From positions 62,001 to 126,000 of the forward strand of contig NZ_JAHRGM010000016.1 in NCBI RefSeq assembly GCF_019097845.1: DNA of 64,000 bases. The letters run 5' to 3'. Position numbers and translations under genes: made by a program. Positions within the stretch are counted from its first letter, which is position 1; each line of letters begins with the position of its first letter. Below are positions 1 to 9,585 of this stretch, in pieces. Under the pieces are notes generated by a model, which was not told the origin of the DNA, did not search any database, and saw only the letters and a program-made list of their open reading frames with translations. The stretch comes from Sphingobium sp. AS12 (GTDB taxonomy: Bacteria; Pseudomonadota; Alphaproteobacteria; Sphingomonadales; Sphingomonadaceae).

Positions 1-24
1 CGTTTGCCAGCTTGCTGGCTAGCA

Positions 25-140
25 TAGCTTGGAGAGGGGAACGCGTGCCGTCGATGGGGGGTGTCCCCCTCTTCCAACTGCGCCTAAGTTCGCTGCGCTC
101 ACCAAGGCTCCGTATCCTTCTACCCCAAGGGGAGAAGGTT
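25..140. repeat. Intergenic palindromic repeat
   Basis: This non-coding stretch has two short perfect or near-perfect palindromes, GGGGGGTGTCCCCC (56-69) and a longer one at 116-138 with arms CCTTCT and GAAGG around CCCC/GGGG. The layout resembles the dispersed intergenic repeats common in sphingomonads. It lies downstream of the efflux operon on the minus strand and may act as a transcript end. Confidence 0.4.
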
Positions 141-156
141 TGCGTTTGCATATCCT

Positions 157-858
<702 letters not shown>

Positions 859-863
859 GGCGA

Positions 864-2348
864 TCAGGGCTTGGCCGTCACGGGGGCGGTTTCCGGCGGG
901 GCGTCGCCTGAATTGCCGAGCTTGCCGACCGTCGCGGGCGTGCCGTCGGTCGCCGGGTTGCGCGGCGCGCTGTCCTTGCGCGGCGCGCGCTGGCCGCCGC
1001 CATTGCGCGTCTGATCCTCAGCGGGTGGCTCCTGGCCTGCCGCCAGTTGGCCGGTGATGACGCGCATTCCCGGTTTCAGATCACCGCCGGTGATGACGGT
1101 GCGCGATCCGTCACTGGCGCCAACGACGACCTGGATCGCCTTGGGCTTGCCGTCTTCCCCAACGACATAGACGGTCTGACTGCTGCCCGCGCCGAAGCTG
1201 ACTTCGCGGGCGGCGCGATTGCCGCGACGGCGGGGCATCAGCGTGCTGGTGATGCCGCCACCCTGGGCTGCGCCCGCGTTCGGCTTGAAGCGTAGCGCGG
1301 CGTTGGGGACGAGCAGCACGTCGCGCAATTCCTGCGTCACGATGTCCGCCGTCGCGGTCATGCCGGGACGCAGGGTTTCATCGCCATTATTGACGGTCAG
1401 CACGGCGGTATAGGCGACCACGGTGCCGGACGAGCTGCTGGTGGCGCTGGTCGTGGAAGAGGAAGATGTGCTGGCGCTGTTAGAGCCGACATTGACCCGC
1501 GTGACCTTCGCCGGGAAGCTGCGACCGGGGAAGGCATCGACGGCGAAGGTGGCGCTCTGGCCTTCCTTGACCTGTCCGACATCGGCCTCGTCCACCGACA
1601 CCTCAACCTCCATCTGGGTCAGGTCTTCGGCCAGCGTGAAGAGGACCGGGGCGTTGAGGGAGGCCGCGACGGTCTGGCCCGGCTCGATATCGCGCGAGAG
1701 GACGACGCCGTTCACCGGCGACACGATCTGCGCGATGGTCAGGTTTGTCTGGGCAGAGGACAACTGCGCGCGGGATACGTCCACCTGCGCCTGTGCCGAC
1801 CGCAGCGAAGCAACGGCGCCTTCATAATTGGCGCGGGCCGAATCGATCTCGGTCTTGGCTGGCACCTTGCCACCCGACAGCTGGAACACGTTAAGCTGCC
1901 GGTCGAGCGTCGCCTTGGCCAGCGCGACCTGCGCCTGTGCCTGCGCAACCTGCGCCTGCGACGCCGACACCTGCGCCCGGTTCTGATTCACCGTATCGAC
2001 CAGACGGCGCGTATCGAGTTCGGCCAGCCGCTGGCCCTTCACGACGCGGTCGTTCACATCGACATAGACGGCGGTGATCTTGCCCGATTGTTCGGACCCG
2101 ACATCGACCTGATTGACGGGCTTCAAATTTCCGGTCGCCGATACGCTGACCGTCAAGTCGCCCTTACGGACCTCGCGGGTCGCATAATTGGGCTGATCCT
2201 CATCCGCGAAACAGCGGCTGACGAGCAGGACGAGCAGCAGCAGCGCGACGCCGATCGCGCCGCGAACCGCCCATTTGCGCCATGGCTTGGCCGGTTTCGC
2301 GCCCAGAAATGCGTCCAGCGCCGGATCGGTGGTGGTGTCATTGCTCAT
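864..2348 (-). CDS. MacA/HlyD-type efflux periplasmic adaptor
   Basis: This 494-residue membrane-fusion protein begins with a short cytoplasmic stretch, one membrane helix (about residues 30-46) and then the lipoyl/barrel-sandwich half-motifs. A long alpha-helical hairpin rich in Ala/Gln (about 105-210) should dock on the outer-membrane channel. A low-complexity Ser/Thr run near residues 290-310 and a Pro/Gly-rich C-terminal tail are unusual but non-catalytic. It overlaps the channel gene by 4 bp and sits next to the ATPase gene, which supports one exporter operon. Confidence 0.9.
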   Translation of the reverse strand: MSNDTTTDPALDAFLGAKPAKPWRKWAVRGAIGVALLLLVLLVSRCFADEDQPNYATREVRKGDLTVSVSATGNLKPVNQVDVGSEQSGKITAVYVDVNDRVVKGQRLAELDTRRLVDTVNQNRAQVSASQAQVAQAQAQVALAKATLDRQLNVFQLSGGKVPAKTEIDSARANYEGAVASLRSAQAQVDVSRAQLSSAQTNLTIAQIVSPVNGVVLSRDIEPGQTVAASLNAPVLFTLAEDLTQMEVEVSVDEADVGQVKEGQSATFAVDAFPGRSFPAKVTRVNVGSNSASTSSSSTTSATSSSSGTVVAYTAVLTVNNGDETLRPGMTATADIVTQELRDVLLVPNAALRFKPNAGAAQGGGITSTLMPRRRGNRAAREVSFGAGSSQTVYVVGEDGKPKAIQVVVGASDGSRTVITGGDLKPGMRVITGQLAAGQEPPAEDQTRNGGGQRAPRKDSAPRNPATDGTPATVGKLGNSGDAPPETAPVTAKP

Positions 2349-3829
2349 TCGGGGCGGCTTTCCATGCTCTGCCAGCCGCCGCCCAGCGCATTGTAGAGCT
2401 GGGCGAGGGCCAGGATTTCGTCCGACCGCGCACCAGCCAGGCTGTTGCGCGCGTTCAAAAGGGTGGATTCGCTGCTGGACAGCGTCTGGAAGTCAGTCAG
2501 GCCCGCCTGATACTGGCTGCGTGCCAGGATCGCCGCATTGTTCGACGCATCATAGGCCGTTGCGAACTCGGCCTTGCGCAAGCGGGCGCTGGTCAGCGAT
2601 GCCATGGCGTTTTCAACATCTTCCAGCGCGGCCAGCACGCTCTGCTTATAGGCCGCGAATGCGCCATCGGTCGCCGCCTTCTGCGCGCGGACTTGCGAGG
2701 CGAGACGGCCACCGTCGAAGATGGTCTGCGCAACATTGGCGAATACGCCGCCAGTGATCAGGCTGAACAGGTCTTTGAAAGCGTTGGAGGTGGTGCCGAT
2801 ATTGCCGCTGATGCCTAGCGAGGGATAAAGCTGCGCCTGCGCCACGCCGATCCGCGCGGTGGCGGCGGCGAGGTTGCGTTCGGCGCGGCGCACGTCGGGT
2901 CGCTGGCGCAGCGTGTCGGCGGGGATGCCGGTGGCGACGTCTGTTGCCGCAGTGGGGATGGGGGCAGGGGCTTCAAGCGCACGGGTCGCGGCGCCCGGCG
3001 CCTGCCCGGTCAGCACGGCGATGCGATTGAGGCTGCCGCGCAGGCTAGCCTCGATCTGGGGGATCGACGCGCTGGTCTGCGCCAGTTGCGCGCGCGCCTG
3101 CTGCTCGTCGAGCGATGAGACGAGGCCTGCCTGCAACCGCCAGCGGGCAATGTCATAATTATCCTGCTGCACCTGCTGGCTGTCGCGCGCCACGCGCAAT
3201 TGCTCCTGCGCCAGCCGCGCCTGCACATAATTGGTGACCAGTTCGGATATGATCGTCATCCGCACCGTCGCCAGATCATAGCCTGACGCGGCAAGGTCCG
3301 CCCGTGCCGCTTCGGCGCTGCGCGACAATTCGCCGAACAGGTCGATCTGCCAGCTGGCATTGGCATTGGCCGAGTAGCTGCTCGACCAGTTGCTCGAACC
3401 CAGACTGATGACGTTGCCGCTGCTGTCGGTGCGGGTGCCGCCCGCCTGGCTCCGGTAATTTTTGCCGCCGCTGGTGGAGCCATTGAGCTGGGGCAGGAAG
3501 GACGCATTGGCCTGCACCAGCGATTCCCGCGCCTGCCGCAACCGCGCCTGCGCCTGAACGATGTCGAGATTAGCGGTGACGGCGGTGTCGATCAGCGCGG
3601 ATAAAGCGGGATCATTGAGGCGCGTCCACCATTGGGCAAGCTCCGCGTCGCTGACCGGCGCGCCACTGTCCTGATCATACGCGGCGGGGATGCCAAGCGC
3701 GGCGGGTTGCGGCGCGCGATAGTCCGGCCCCGCTGCGCAGGCGGAGAGGGCAAACGCCGTTCCCGTGATCCAGACAATGCGATATCGCACCTTTTCCTTG
3801 CACTCCGTCATCGTTAAAGGGGCCGTCAT
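2345..3829 (-). CDS. NodT-family outer-membrane efflux channel
   Basis: This is a 494-residue TolC/OprM-like outer-membrane factor. A signal segment is followed by a lipobox-like ALSACAAGPDY, suggesting a lipoprotein, and then the two internally repeated coiled-coil segments typical of the family. It is the first gene of the minus-strand efflux operon and overlaps the adaptor gene by 4 bp. A start slightly downstream of the first methionine is possible, because the lipoprotein signal begins about 18 residues in. Confidence 0.9.
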   Translation of the reverse strand: MTAPLTMTECKEKVRYRIVWITGTAFALSACAAGPDYRAPQPAALGIPAAYDQDSGAPVSDAELAQWWTRLNDPALSALIDTAVTANLDIVQAQARLRQARESLVQANASFLPQLNGSTSGGKNYRSQAGGTRTDSSGNVISLGSSNWSSSYSANANASWQIDLFGELSRSAEAARADLAASGYDLATVRMTIISELVTNYVQARLAQEQLRVARDSQQVQQDNYDIARWRLQAGLVSSLDEQQARAQLAQTSASIPQIEASLRGSLNRIAVLTGQAPGAATRALEAPAPIPTAATDVATGIPADTLRQRPDVRRAERNLAAATARIGVAQAQLYPSLGISGNIGTTSNAFKDLFSLITGGVFANVAQTIFDGGRLASQVRAQKAATDGAFAAYKQSVLAALEDVENAMASLTSARLRKAEFATAYDASNNAAILARSQYQAGLTDFQTLSSSESTLLNARNSLAGARSDEILALAQLYNALGGGWQSMESRPE

Positions 3830-3969
3830 CAGTCCCCCGGCAAAGGGGGCAGGGTGTCGGATGCCTGCCTGCCGCAGACATGTGTATGCCTCAATGCCAT
3901 TTATGTCTCAAAGTGTAACACCATTGAAATTACGCGCTTTTTTGCAGCGCTTGGGTCAGGGGATGACGA

Positions 3970-4905
3970 ATGCGGGCTTTTCTATTTCCGGGACAGGGCA
4001 GCCAGTCTGTCGGCATGGGCAAGGCGCTGGCCGATGCCAGTCCCGCCGCGCGTGAGCTGTTTCAGGAAGTCGATGACGCGCTGAAACAAAATTTGTTCCG
4101 CATCATGATCGAAGGGCCGGAGAGCGACCTGACCCTCACTGAAAATGCCCAGCCTGCGATTATGGCCAACGCCATCGCCACATTGCGCGTGATGCAGCGT
4201 GAGGGCGGCTTTTCGCTGGGCGACAAGGGCGATTATGTTGCGGGCCATAGCCTGGGCGAATATAGCGCATTGTGCGCCGCCGAAGCTTTCGACCTTGGCA
4301 CGACGGCGCGGTTGCTCAAGCTGCGCGGACAGGCGATGCAGGCCGCCGTGCCGGTGGGCGATGGCGCGATGGCGGCGCTGCTGGGCGCGGATATTGAGAA
4401 GGCGCAGGCGCTGGCGGACGCCGCGGCGGATGGTGAGGTCTGCACCGTCGCCAATGACAATGACCCAAGCCAGGTCGTCATTTCCGGCCATCGCGGCGCG
4501 ATCGAGCGGGCGGTGGCGATGGTCAAGGATCATGGCATCAAGCGCGGCGTGCTGCTGCCGGTGTCCGCCCCCTTCCACTGTCCGCTGATGCAGCCCGCCG
4601 CCGACGCAATGGCGCTGGCGCTGGCCGATGCCGTCATCCAAGCGCCGCTGCTGCCGGTCTATGCCAATGTGCTGGCCGCGCCGATCGCCGACCCGAACGA
4701 CATTCGTGCGCGGCTGGTGGAGCAGGTGACGGGCCGGGTGCGCTGGCGCGAATCCGTTGCCGCCATGTGGGAAGCGGGCGTCACTGATTTCGTCGAGCTG
4801 GGCGGCAAGGTGCTGGGTCCGATGGTCAAGCGGATCGCCCCCGACGCCACCGTGCGCAGCGTCGTGACGATGGACGATATCGAGGCGGCGCTGGGATCGC
4901 TATGA
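3970..4905 (+). CDS. fabD: Malonyl-CoA:ACP transacylase FabD
   Basis: This 311-residue enzyme moves malonyl from CoA to acyl carrier protein in fatty-acid synthesis. The N-terminal FLFPGQGSQSVGMG and the nucleophile elbow GHSLGEY (Ser about residue 94) are diagnostic, and the later His in APFHCPLM fits the catalytic partner. It is divergent from the efflux operon and overlaps the following hydratase gene by 4 bp (ATGA), so the two are probably translationally coupled. Confidence 0.97.
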   Translation: MRAFLFPGQGSQSVGMGKALADASPAARELFQEVDDALKQNLFRIMIEGPESDLTLTENAQPAIMANAIATLRVMQREGGFSLGDKGDYVAGHSLGEYSALCAAEAFDLGTTARLLKLRGQAMQAAVPVGDGAMAALLGADIEKAQALADAAADGEVCTVANDNDPSQVVISGHRGAIERAVAMVKDHGIKRGVLLPVSAPFHCPLMQPAADAMALALADAVIQAPLLPVYANVLAAPIADPNDIRARLVEQVTGRVRWRESVAAMWEAGVTDFVELGGKVLGPMVKRIAPDATVRSVVTMDDIEAALGSL

Positions 4906-5702
4906 GCGCGGTTCTCACCCAGCGCGACGGGCCGGTGCTGACGGTCACGCTGAACCAGCCGGACCGGCGCAACCCGATTTCCGACCCGGCGATGGTCGAT
5001 GCGTTGTGCGCGGTGTTTGAGCAGGCCGAGCGCGACATGTCGATCCATGTCGCCATCCTGACCGGGGCGGGCAGCGCCTTTTCGTCGGGCGGTGACCTGA
5101 ACGCGATGCGGCCCGACGCGGGCGGGCTACGCGCGCGACTACCCGCGCAGACGCGGCGCAATTACCGCGCGGGCATTCAGCGCCTGCCGCTCCTGTTCCA
5201 GGCGATCGAATTGCCCGTGATCGCGGCGGTCAATGGCCCGGCGATCGGCGCGGGGATGGACCTGGCCTGCATGTGCGACGTGCGGATTGCGGGCCAGTCG
5301 GCGCGCTTCGCCGAAAGTTTCGTGAAGTTGGGACTGGTATCGGGCGATGGCGGGGCATGGCTGTTGCCGCGTATGGTGGGTTTCTCCAAGGCCGCGCAAC
5401 TGTCGCTGACCGGCGAGACGATCGATGCCGCCGAAGCGCTGCGTATCGGTCTGGTGAGCGAAGTCGTGCCGGACGAGGATTTGATGACGACTGCGCGCAA
5501 ACAGGCCGACGCCATCGCCGCCAACCCGCCCCATGCGACCCGCATGACCAAGCGGCTGCTGCGCGCGGCGCAGACGGCGGAGCTTTCACAGATTTTGGAA
5601 ATGGCAGGCGCAATGCAGGCGCTGGCCCATGCGACGGCGGACCATGACGAGGCCATCAACGCCTTCTTCGACCGCCGCCCGCCGACATTCAAGGGAGACT
5701 GA
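4902..5702 (+). CDS. Enoyl-CoA hydratase/isomerase family protein
   Basis: This 266-residue crotonase-fold protein has the oxyanion-hole segments GSAFSSGGDLNAM and NGPAIGAGMDLACMCD, and the usual C-terminal helices. The substrate cannot be named from sequence. It overlaps fabD by 4 bp and ends one base before the fabG start, so it is cotranscribed with fatty-acid synthesis genes. That placement is odd, since crotonases normally act in CoA-linked degradation or side pathways. Confidence 0.88.
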   Translation: MSAVLTQRDGPVLTVTLNQPDRRNPISDPAMVDALCAVFEQAERDMSIHVAILTGAGSAFSSGGDLNAMRPDAGGLRARLPAQTRRNYRAGIQRLPLLFQAIELPVIAAVNGPAIGAGMDLACMCDVRIAGQSARFAESFVKLGLVSGDGGAWLLPRMVGFSKAAQLSLTGETIDAAEALRIGLVSEVVPDEDLMTTARKQADAIAANPPHATRMTKRLLRAAQTAELSQILEMAGAMQALAHATADHDEAINAFFDRRPPTFKGD

Positions 5703-5703
5703 C

Positions 5704-6501
5704 ATGTTCGATCTGACAGGCATGACCGCGCTGGTGACCGGCGCTTCGGGGGGGATTGGCTTTGAAATTGCCCGCGCACTCATGCGTCAAGGTGCACGAG
5801 TGGCGCTGTCGGGAACTAGCGCAGAAAAGCTAGTTGCTGCACGTGATAAAATGCAAATCCTTCGGGATGGTGAGAAAGTTTCCTTTTCCGTTGAGACATT
5901 TAGTGGTGAACCACTGGAGCATCCTATCTTGCCTTGTAACCTGTCCGACCCCGCATCGGTCGATGCGCTGGTGCCGCAGGCTGTGGAGGCATTGGGTGGG
6001 AAGATCGACATCCTCGTCAACAATGCCGGCGTCACTCGCGACAACCTCATCCTGCGGATGAAGGATGATGAATGGTCGAGCGTGATCGCGATCAATCTGG
6101 AAGCCGCTTTTCGCCTGTGCCGCGCGGCGGCCAAGCCGATGATGAAGGCGCGCTTTGGCCGCATCATCTCGATCACGTCGGTGGTCGGCGTTACCGGCAA
6201 TCCGGGCCAGTCTAACTATTGTGCGTCCAAGGCAGGCATTATCGGCATGTCCAAGTCGCTGGGCCAGGAACTCGCCAGCCGCGGCATCACCGTCAATTGC
6301 GTCGCGCCCGGCTTCATTCGGTCGGCCATGACTGACGCGCTCAATGACGCGCAAAAGGGTGCGATCCTCCAGAAAATCCCGGCGGGCGATCTGGGCGATG
6401 GCGATGATATCGGCGCGGCGGTGGTCTATCTGGCTAGCCGTGAGGCGGGCTATGTTAATGGACAAACTCTTCACGTGAACGGCGGAATGGCCATGATTTG
6501 A
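5704..6501 (+). CDS. fabG: 3-oxoacyl-ACP reductase FabG with internal insert
   Basis: This short-chain dehydrogenase reduces 3-oxoacyl-ACP with NADPH. It has TGASGGIG for the cofactor, NNAG, and the catalytic Ser-Tyr-Lys set (SITSVVG...YCASKAG). The ATG at 5704 follows the hydratase stop by one base and gives the family-standard MFDLTGM start. At 265 residues it is about 19 longer than usual. The excess lies around residues 38-75, where codon use turns AT-rich (about 45% GC by hand count over 5811-5940) and a 7-bp inverted repeat AACTAGC/GCTAGTT occurs. The last 47 bp overlap the convergent GT87-type gene. Confidence 0.94.
   Translation: MFDLTGMTALVTGASGGIGFEIARALMRQGARVALSGTSAEKLVAARDKMQILRDGEKVSFSVETFSGEPLEHPILPCNLSDPASVDALVPQAVEALGGKIDILVNNAGVTRDNLILRMKDDEWSSVIAINLEAAFRLCRAAAKPMMKARFGRIISITSVVGVTGNPGQSNYCASKAGIIGMSKSLGQELASRGITVNCVAPGFIRSAMTDALNDAQKGAILQKIPAGDLGDGDDIGAAVVYLASREAGYVNGQTLHVNGGMAMI
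5811..5940 (+). other. AT-rich insert inside fabG
   Basis: This 130-bp segment within the fabG frame has about 45% GC by hand count, against clearly higher GC on both sides. It contains the inverted repeat AACTAGC (5814-5820) and GCTAGTT (5829-5835) around an 8-base loop, and a second small hairpin AGTGG/CCACT near 5912-5925. The frame stays open through it. It may be an in-frame inserted palindromic element or a recombined patch. Confidence 0.5.
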
Positions 6502-7696
6502 CGCCAGCGAGCGCGCCGTCCAGCAGGATGGCGCGTCGGGTCGCCAGCGCCAGCACGGCGATGGCGGCGATCAGGTTCACCGGGATCAGCGTCCATTCCG
6601 ATACGGCTCTGCCGAACAGCGGGGCGATCCACGCATAGGCCAGCCATGTCGGCTCCCAGCGCAGCGTCCCGCGCGCCGCCATGTCCGCGACGATGAAGGC
6701 GATAGCGACGCCCAGCAGCACGAAATCATAGTCCAGCACATAAGGTGTGCAGAGCAAAGCCGCGCTCAGGGCCGCACCGCCGCGCACCGCCATCGACCCG
6801 CGTCGTGCGGCCAGCGCCGCCGCCGCGATGGCGAGGGCGGAAACGATCGCCTGCACTGCATAGGCGGCGGGAATTGAGCCACCCCATTGGCGGATCGCGG
6901 CGAACGGGCTTTGGATCTTCTCCCACCCCGTCGCACCCGCCTCTATGATGATATGACGGGTCAGCGTCAGGGACTCGATGAAGGCCTGCCACACCGGCCA
7001 GCCCCAGATCGCCAGTGTCAGCAGGCACAGCGCTGTCACGGTCAGCCCCGCCGACAGGAAAGCGCGCATATTGCCCTGCGCCAGGATCAGCACCGGGATC
7101 AGCACGGCAAATTGCGGCTTATAGACCAGAGCGCCCAGCAGCATCCCCGCGACCCATGGCCGCCGGTCCAGCAGCAGCATCCCCGCGCCCAGCAGGCTGG
7201 CGGTCAGAAAGGCGTTCTGGCCATGGCCCAGGCACACCAGCACTACTGGCGCGCCGAGCGCCACCAATATCGCGTCGCGATCATCGGGCAGGATGCGCCG
7301 CACCAATGTCAGGCACAAAGTCAGGCTCAGCCCCTGCCAGATCAGCAGCGCCACGACATAGGGAAATTGCGCCAGCAGCGTGGCGATGATCAGGAAGGGC
7401 GGGGGATAATGCCATCCGTAGAAAGGGATGGTATCATTATGGTGGACCTGTTTCTGCACTTCGTGCTGGGTCGGCCAGTCCCATGCTTCGGGCGCACGGC
7501 CCTGATCGGCCATCTGTCCTGCGGTCCAGACGTTGGAAAAATCGGTGCCGAGCGGCCGCCCCAGCGAATCCACCGTGCCATGGGCGGTGGCAAATAGCGT
7601 GCAAAGGCCGATGATCGTCGCCGCCAGGACCAGCATCGCAGTCAGCCGGACGCGCGCACGGGTAATGAAGCGGTCGGTGGCTGGCGGCATGATCAT
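6455..7696 (-). CDS. GT87-type (DUF2029) integral membrane glycosyltransferase
   Basis: This 413-residue polytopic membrane protein has about ten hydrophobic segments. The early periplasmic loop contains GTDFSNVWTAGQ, typical of the DUF2029/GT87 family that transfers sugars from polyprenyl-phosphate donors outside the membrane. A further conserved-looking stretch is FYGWHYPPPFL. It lies on the opposite strand between fabG and acpP and overlaps the fabG 3' end by 47 bp, so it is not part of the fatty-acid operon. Its acceptor is unknown. Confidence 0.8.
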   Translation of the reverse strand: MIMPPATDRFITRARVRLTAMLVLAATIIGLCTLFATAHGTVDSLGRPLGTDFSNVWTAGQMADQGRAPEAWDWPTQHEVQKQVHHNDTIPFYGWHYPPPFLIIATLLAQFPYVVALLIWQGLSLTLCLTLVRRILPDDRDAILVALGAPVVLVCLGHGQNAFLTASLLGAGMLLLDRRPWVAGMLLGALVYKPQFAVLIPVLILAQGNMRAFLSAGLTVTALCLLTLAIWGWPVWQAFIESLTLTRHIIIEAGATGWEKIQSPFAAIRQWGGSIPAAYAVQAIVSALAIAAAALAARRGSMAVRGGAALSAALLCTPYVLDYDFVLLGVAIAFIVADMAARGTLRWEPTWLAYAWIAPLFGRAVSEWTLIPVNLIAAIAVLALATRRAILLDGALAGVKSWPFRRSREEFVH

Positions 7697-7902
7697 GCCC
7701 CAATCCCTCGCACAAGCCGCTGAAATTTTGGTAAATGAAGCGTTGCCATGGGCCGATTGACGCTATTTTGTTGCGGAATCATTGCCTGGCGCGAATGTGG
7801 GGGCTTGGCGGCCTTGCCTCTTGCCTGTATCGGCGCTTGGCACTAGGGCTGCCTTAACAGTTATTCAGACCCACCAACGATACCAGTCAAGAAGGACCAC
7901 TC

Positions 7903-8136
7903 ATGAGTGAGACCGCGGATCGCGTAAAGAAAATCGTCGTCGAGCATCTGGGCGTTGAAGCCGAAAAGGTGACCGAGGATGCCAGCTTCATCGACGATCT
8001 GGGCGCAGACAGCCTCGACATCGTTGAGCTGGTGATGGCGTTCGAGGAAGAATTTGGCGTCGAAATCCCCGACGATGCGGCTGAGAAGATCGGCACCGTC
8101 AAGGATGCGATCGACTATATCGACAGCAAGCAGTAA
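7903..8136 (+). CDS. acpP: Acyl carrier protein AcpP
   Basis: This 77-residue acidic protein carries the growing acyl chain on a phosphopantetheine arm. The attachment motif [12 protein letters not shown] places the modified serine near residue 37. Length and acidity match the bacterial family closely. The 206-bp gap upstream separates it from the minus-strand GT87 gene, so it should have its own promoter; no clear one could be assigned. fabF follows after a terminator-like hairpin. Confidence 0.98.
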   Translation: MSETADRVKKIVVEHLGVEAEKVTEDASFIDDLGADSLDIVELVMAFEEEFGVEIPDDAAEKIGTVKDAIDYIDSKQ

Positions 8137-8190
8137 GGCGTATTGCGGCCTGCCCCATGGGCGGCGGGCCGGTAATGCGTTGAGAGAAAC

Positions 8191-8232
8191 GGCTCCTCCT
8201 GTCCGGTGATTCCGGGGTGTGGGGAGCCTTTT
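8191..8232 (+). terminator. Terminator/attenuator after acpP
   Basis: A stem GGCTCC (8191-8196) pairs with GGAGCC (8223-8228) and is followed directly by TTTT. It lies between acpP and fabF. This fits a partial rho-independent terminator that would let acpP be made in excess over fabF, as is common for this gene pair. Confidence 0.55.
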
Positions 8233-8315
8233 CGTATCTGGCGCGCCGTTCACAACTGTCGCACAAGCGGCTAAGGAAACGGCCAGGCGCCAACAAGGAA
8301 TTTCGGAGCTAGCAT

Positions 8316-9575
8316 ATGCGTCGTGTCGTCGTAACCGGTCTTGGCATGGTGACCCCGCTGGGCGGAGATGTCGAAACCACCTGGAAGAACATCATTGCGT
8401 CCAAGTCCGGCGCCGCGACGATCACCCGGTTCGACCCCACCGATTATAAGTGCCGCATCGCGTGCGAAGTGAAGCCCAAGGACCATGAATATGGCTTCGA
8501 CGCCAATCTGGAGGTGGATCACAAGGTCCAGCGCCAGGTCGACCTGTTCATCGTGTTCGGCATTGCGGCGGCGAGCGAAGCGCTCAAGGATGCGGGCCTG
8601 CTCGACATGAGCGAGGAAGAACGGCTGCGCGCCGGTTGCTCTATCGGTTCGGGCATTGGTGGCCTGCCGGGCATCGAAAGCGAATCGCTGGTGCTGGCGA
8701 CCAAGGGACCAAGCCGGGTCAGCCCGCACTTCGTCCATGGCCGCCTGATCAACCTGATTTCCGGCCAGGTCAGCATCAAATATGGCCTGATGGGGCCAAA
8801 CCATGCCGTCGTCACCGCCTGCTCGACCGGCGCCCATTCGATCGGCGACGCCGCGCGGATGATCGCGATGGACGATGCCGACGTCATGCTGGCGGGCGGC
8901 GCGGAAAGCGCGATCTGCCCGATCGGCATTGCCGGCTTCTCGCAGGCGCGCGCGCTCAGCACCGGCTTCAATGACGATCCGACCCGCGCCAGCCGCCCCT
9001 ATGACGTCAACCGCGACGGCTTCGTCATGGGCGAGGGCGCAGGTGTGGTCGTCCTGGAGGAATATGAGCGGGCCAAGGCGCGCGGCGCGAAAATTTATGC
9101 CGAAGTGCTGGGTTACGGCCTGTCGGGTGACGCCTATCATGTCACCGCCCCACATCCCGAAGGCTCCGGCGCGTTCCGCTCGATGGCGATGGCGCTCAAG
9201 AAATCGGGCCTCAGCCTGCAAGATATCGGCTATGTGAACGCCCATGGCACATCGACCCCGCTGGGTGACGAGCTGGAGCTGGGCGCGGTCCGCCGCCTGT
9301 TCGGCGACCAGATCAGCGCCATGTCGATGAGTTCGACTAAGTCGGCGATCGGCCATTTGCTGGGGGGCGCGGGCGCGGTGGAAAGCATCTTCTGCATCCT
9401 GGCCATGCGCGACGGCATCGTGCCGCCGACGCTGAACCTGGATGAGCCGAGCGAAAGCTGCAAGGGCGTGGACCTGGTCCCCCATGTCGCCAAGCAGCGC
9501 AAGGTGCGCGCGGTGCTGAACAACTCGTTCGGCTTTGGCGGCACCAACGCCTCGCTGATCATGAAGGCGCTCTGA
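8316..9575 (+). CDS. fabF: 3-oxoacyl-ACP synthase II FabF
   Basis: This 419-residue condensing enzyme elongates acyl-ACP with malonyl-ACP. The active-site Cys is in VTACSTGAHSIG, and the two His are in NAHGTSTPLGD and KSAIGHLLGGAG. The glycine-rich NNSFGFGGTNAS end is intact. Its length is normal. mltG follows by 10 bp and may be cotranscribed. Confidence 0.97.
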   Translation: MRRVVVTGLGMVTPLGGDVETTWKNIIASKSGAATITRFDPTDYKCRIACEVKPKDHEYGFDANLEVDHKVQRQVDLFIVFGIAAASEALKDAGLLDMSEEERLRAGCSIGSGIGGLPGIESESLVLATKGPSRVSPHFVHGRLINLISGQVSIKYGLMGPNHAVVTACSTGAHSIGDAARMIAMDDADVMLAGGAESAICPIGIAGFSQARALSTGFNDDPTRASRPYDVNRDGFVMGEGAGVVVLEEYERAKARGAKIYAEVLGYGLSGDAYHVTAPHPEGSGAFRSMAMALKKSGLSLQDIGYVNAHGTSTPLGDELELGAVRRLFGDQISAMSMSSTKSAIGHLLGGAGAVESIFCILAMRDGIVPPTLNLDEPSESCKGVDLVPHVAKQRKVRAVLNNSFGFGGTNASLIMKAL

Positions 9576-9585
9576 GGCCATTTCC

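Noticed and set aside
7740-7902. Sigma-70 promoter for acpP
   Set aside because: TTGACG at 7759 has no acceptable -10 box at the proper spacing, so no promoter is claimed.
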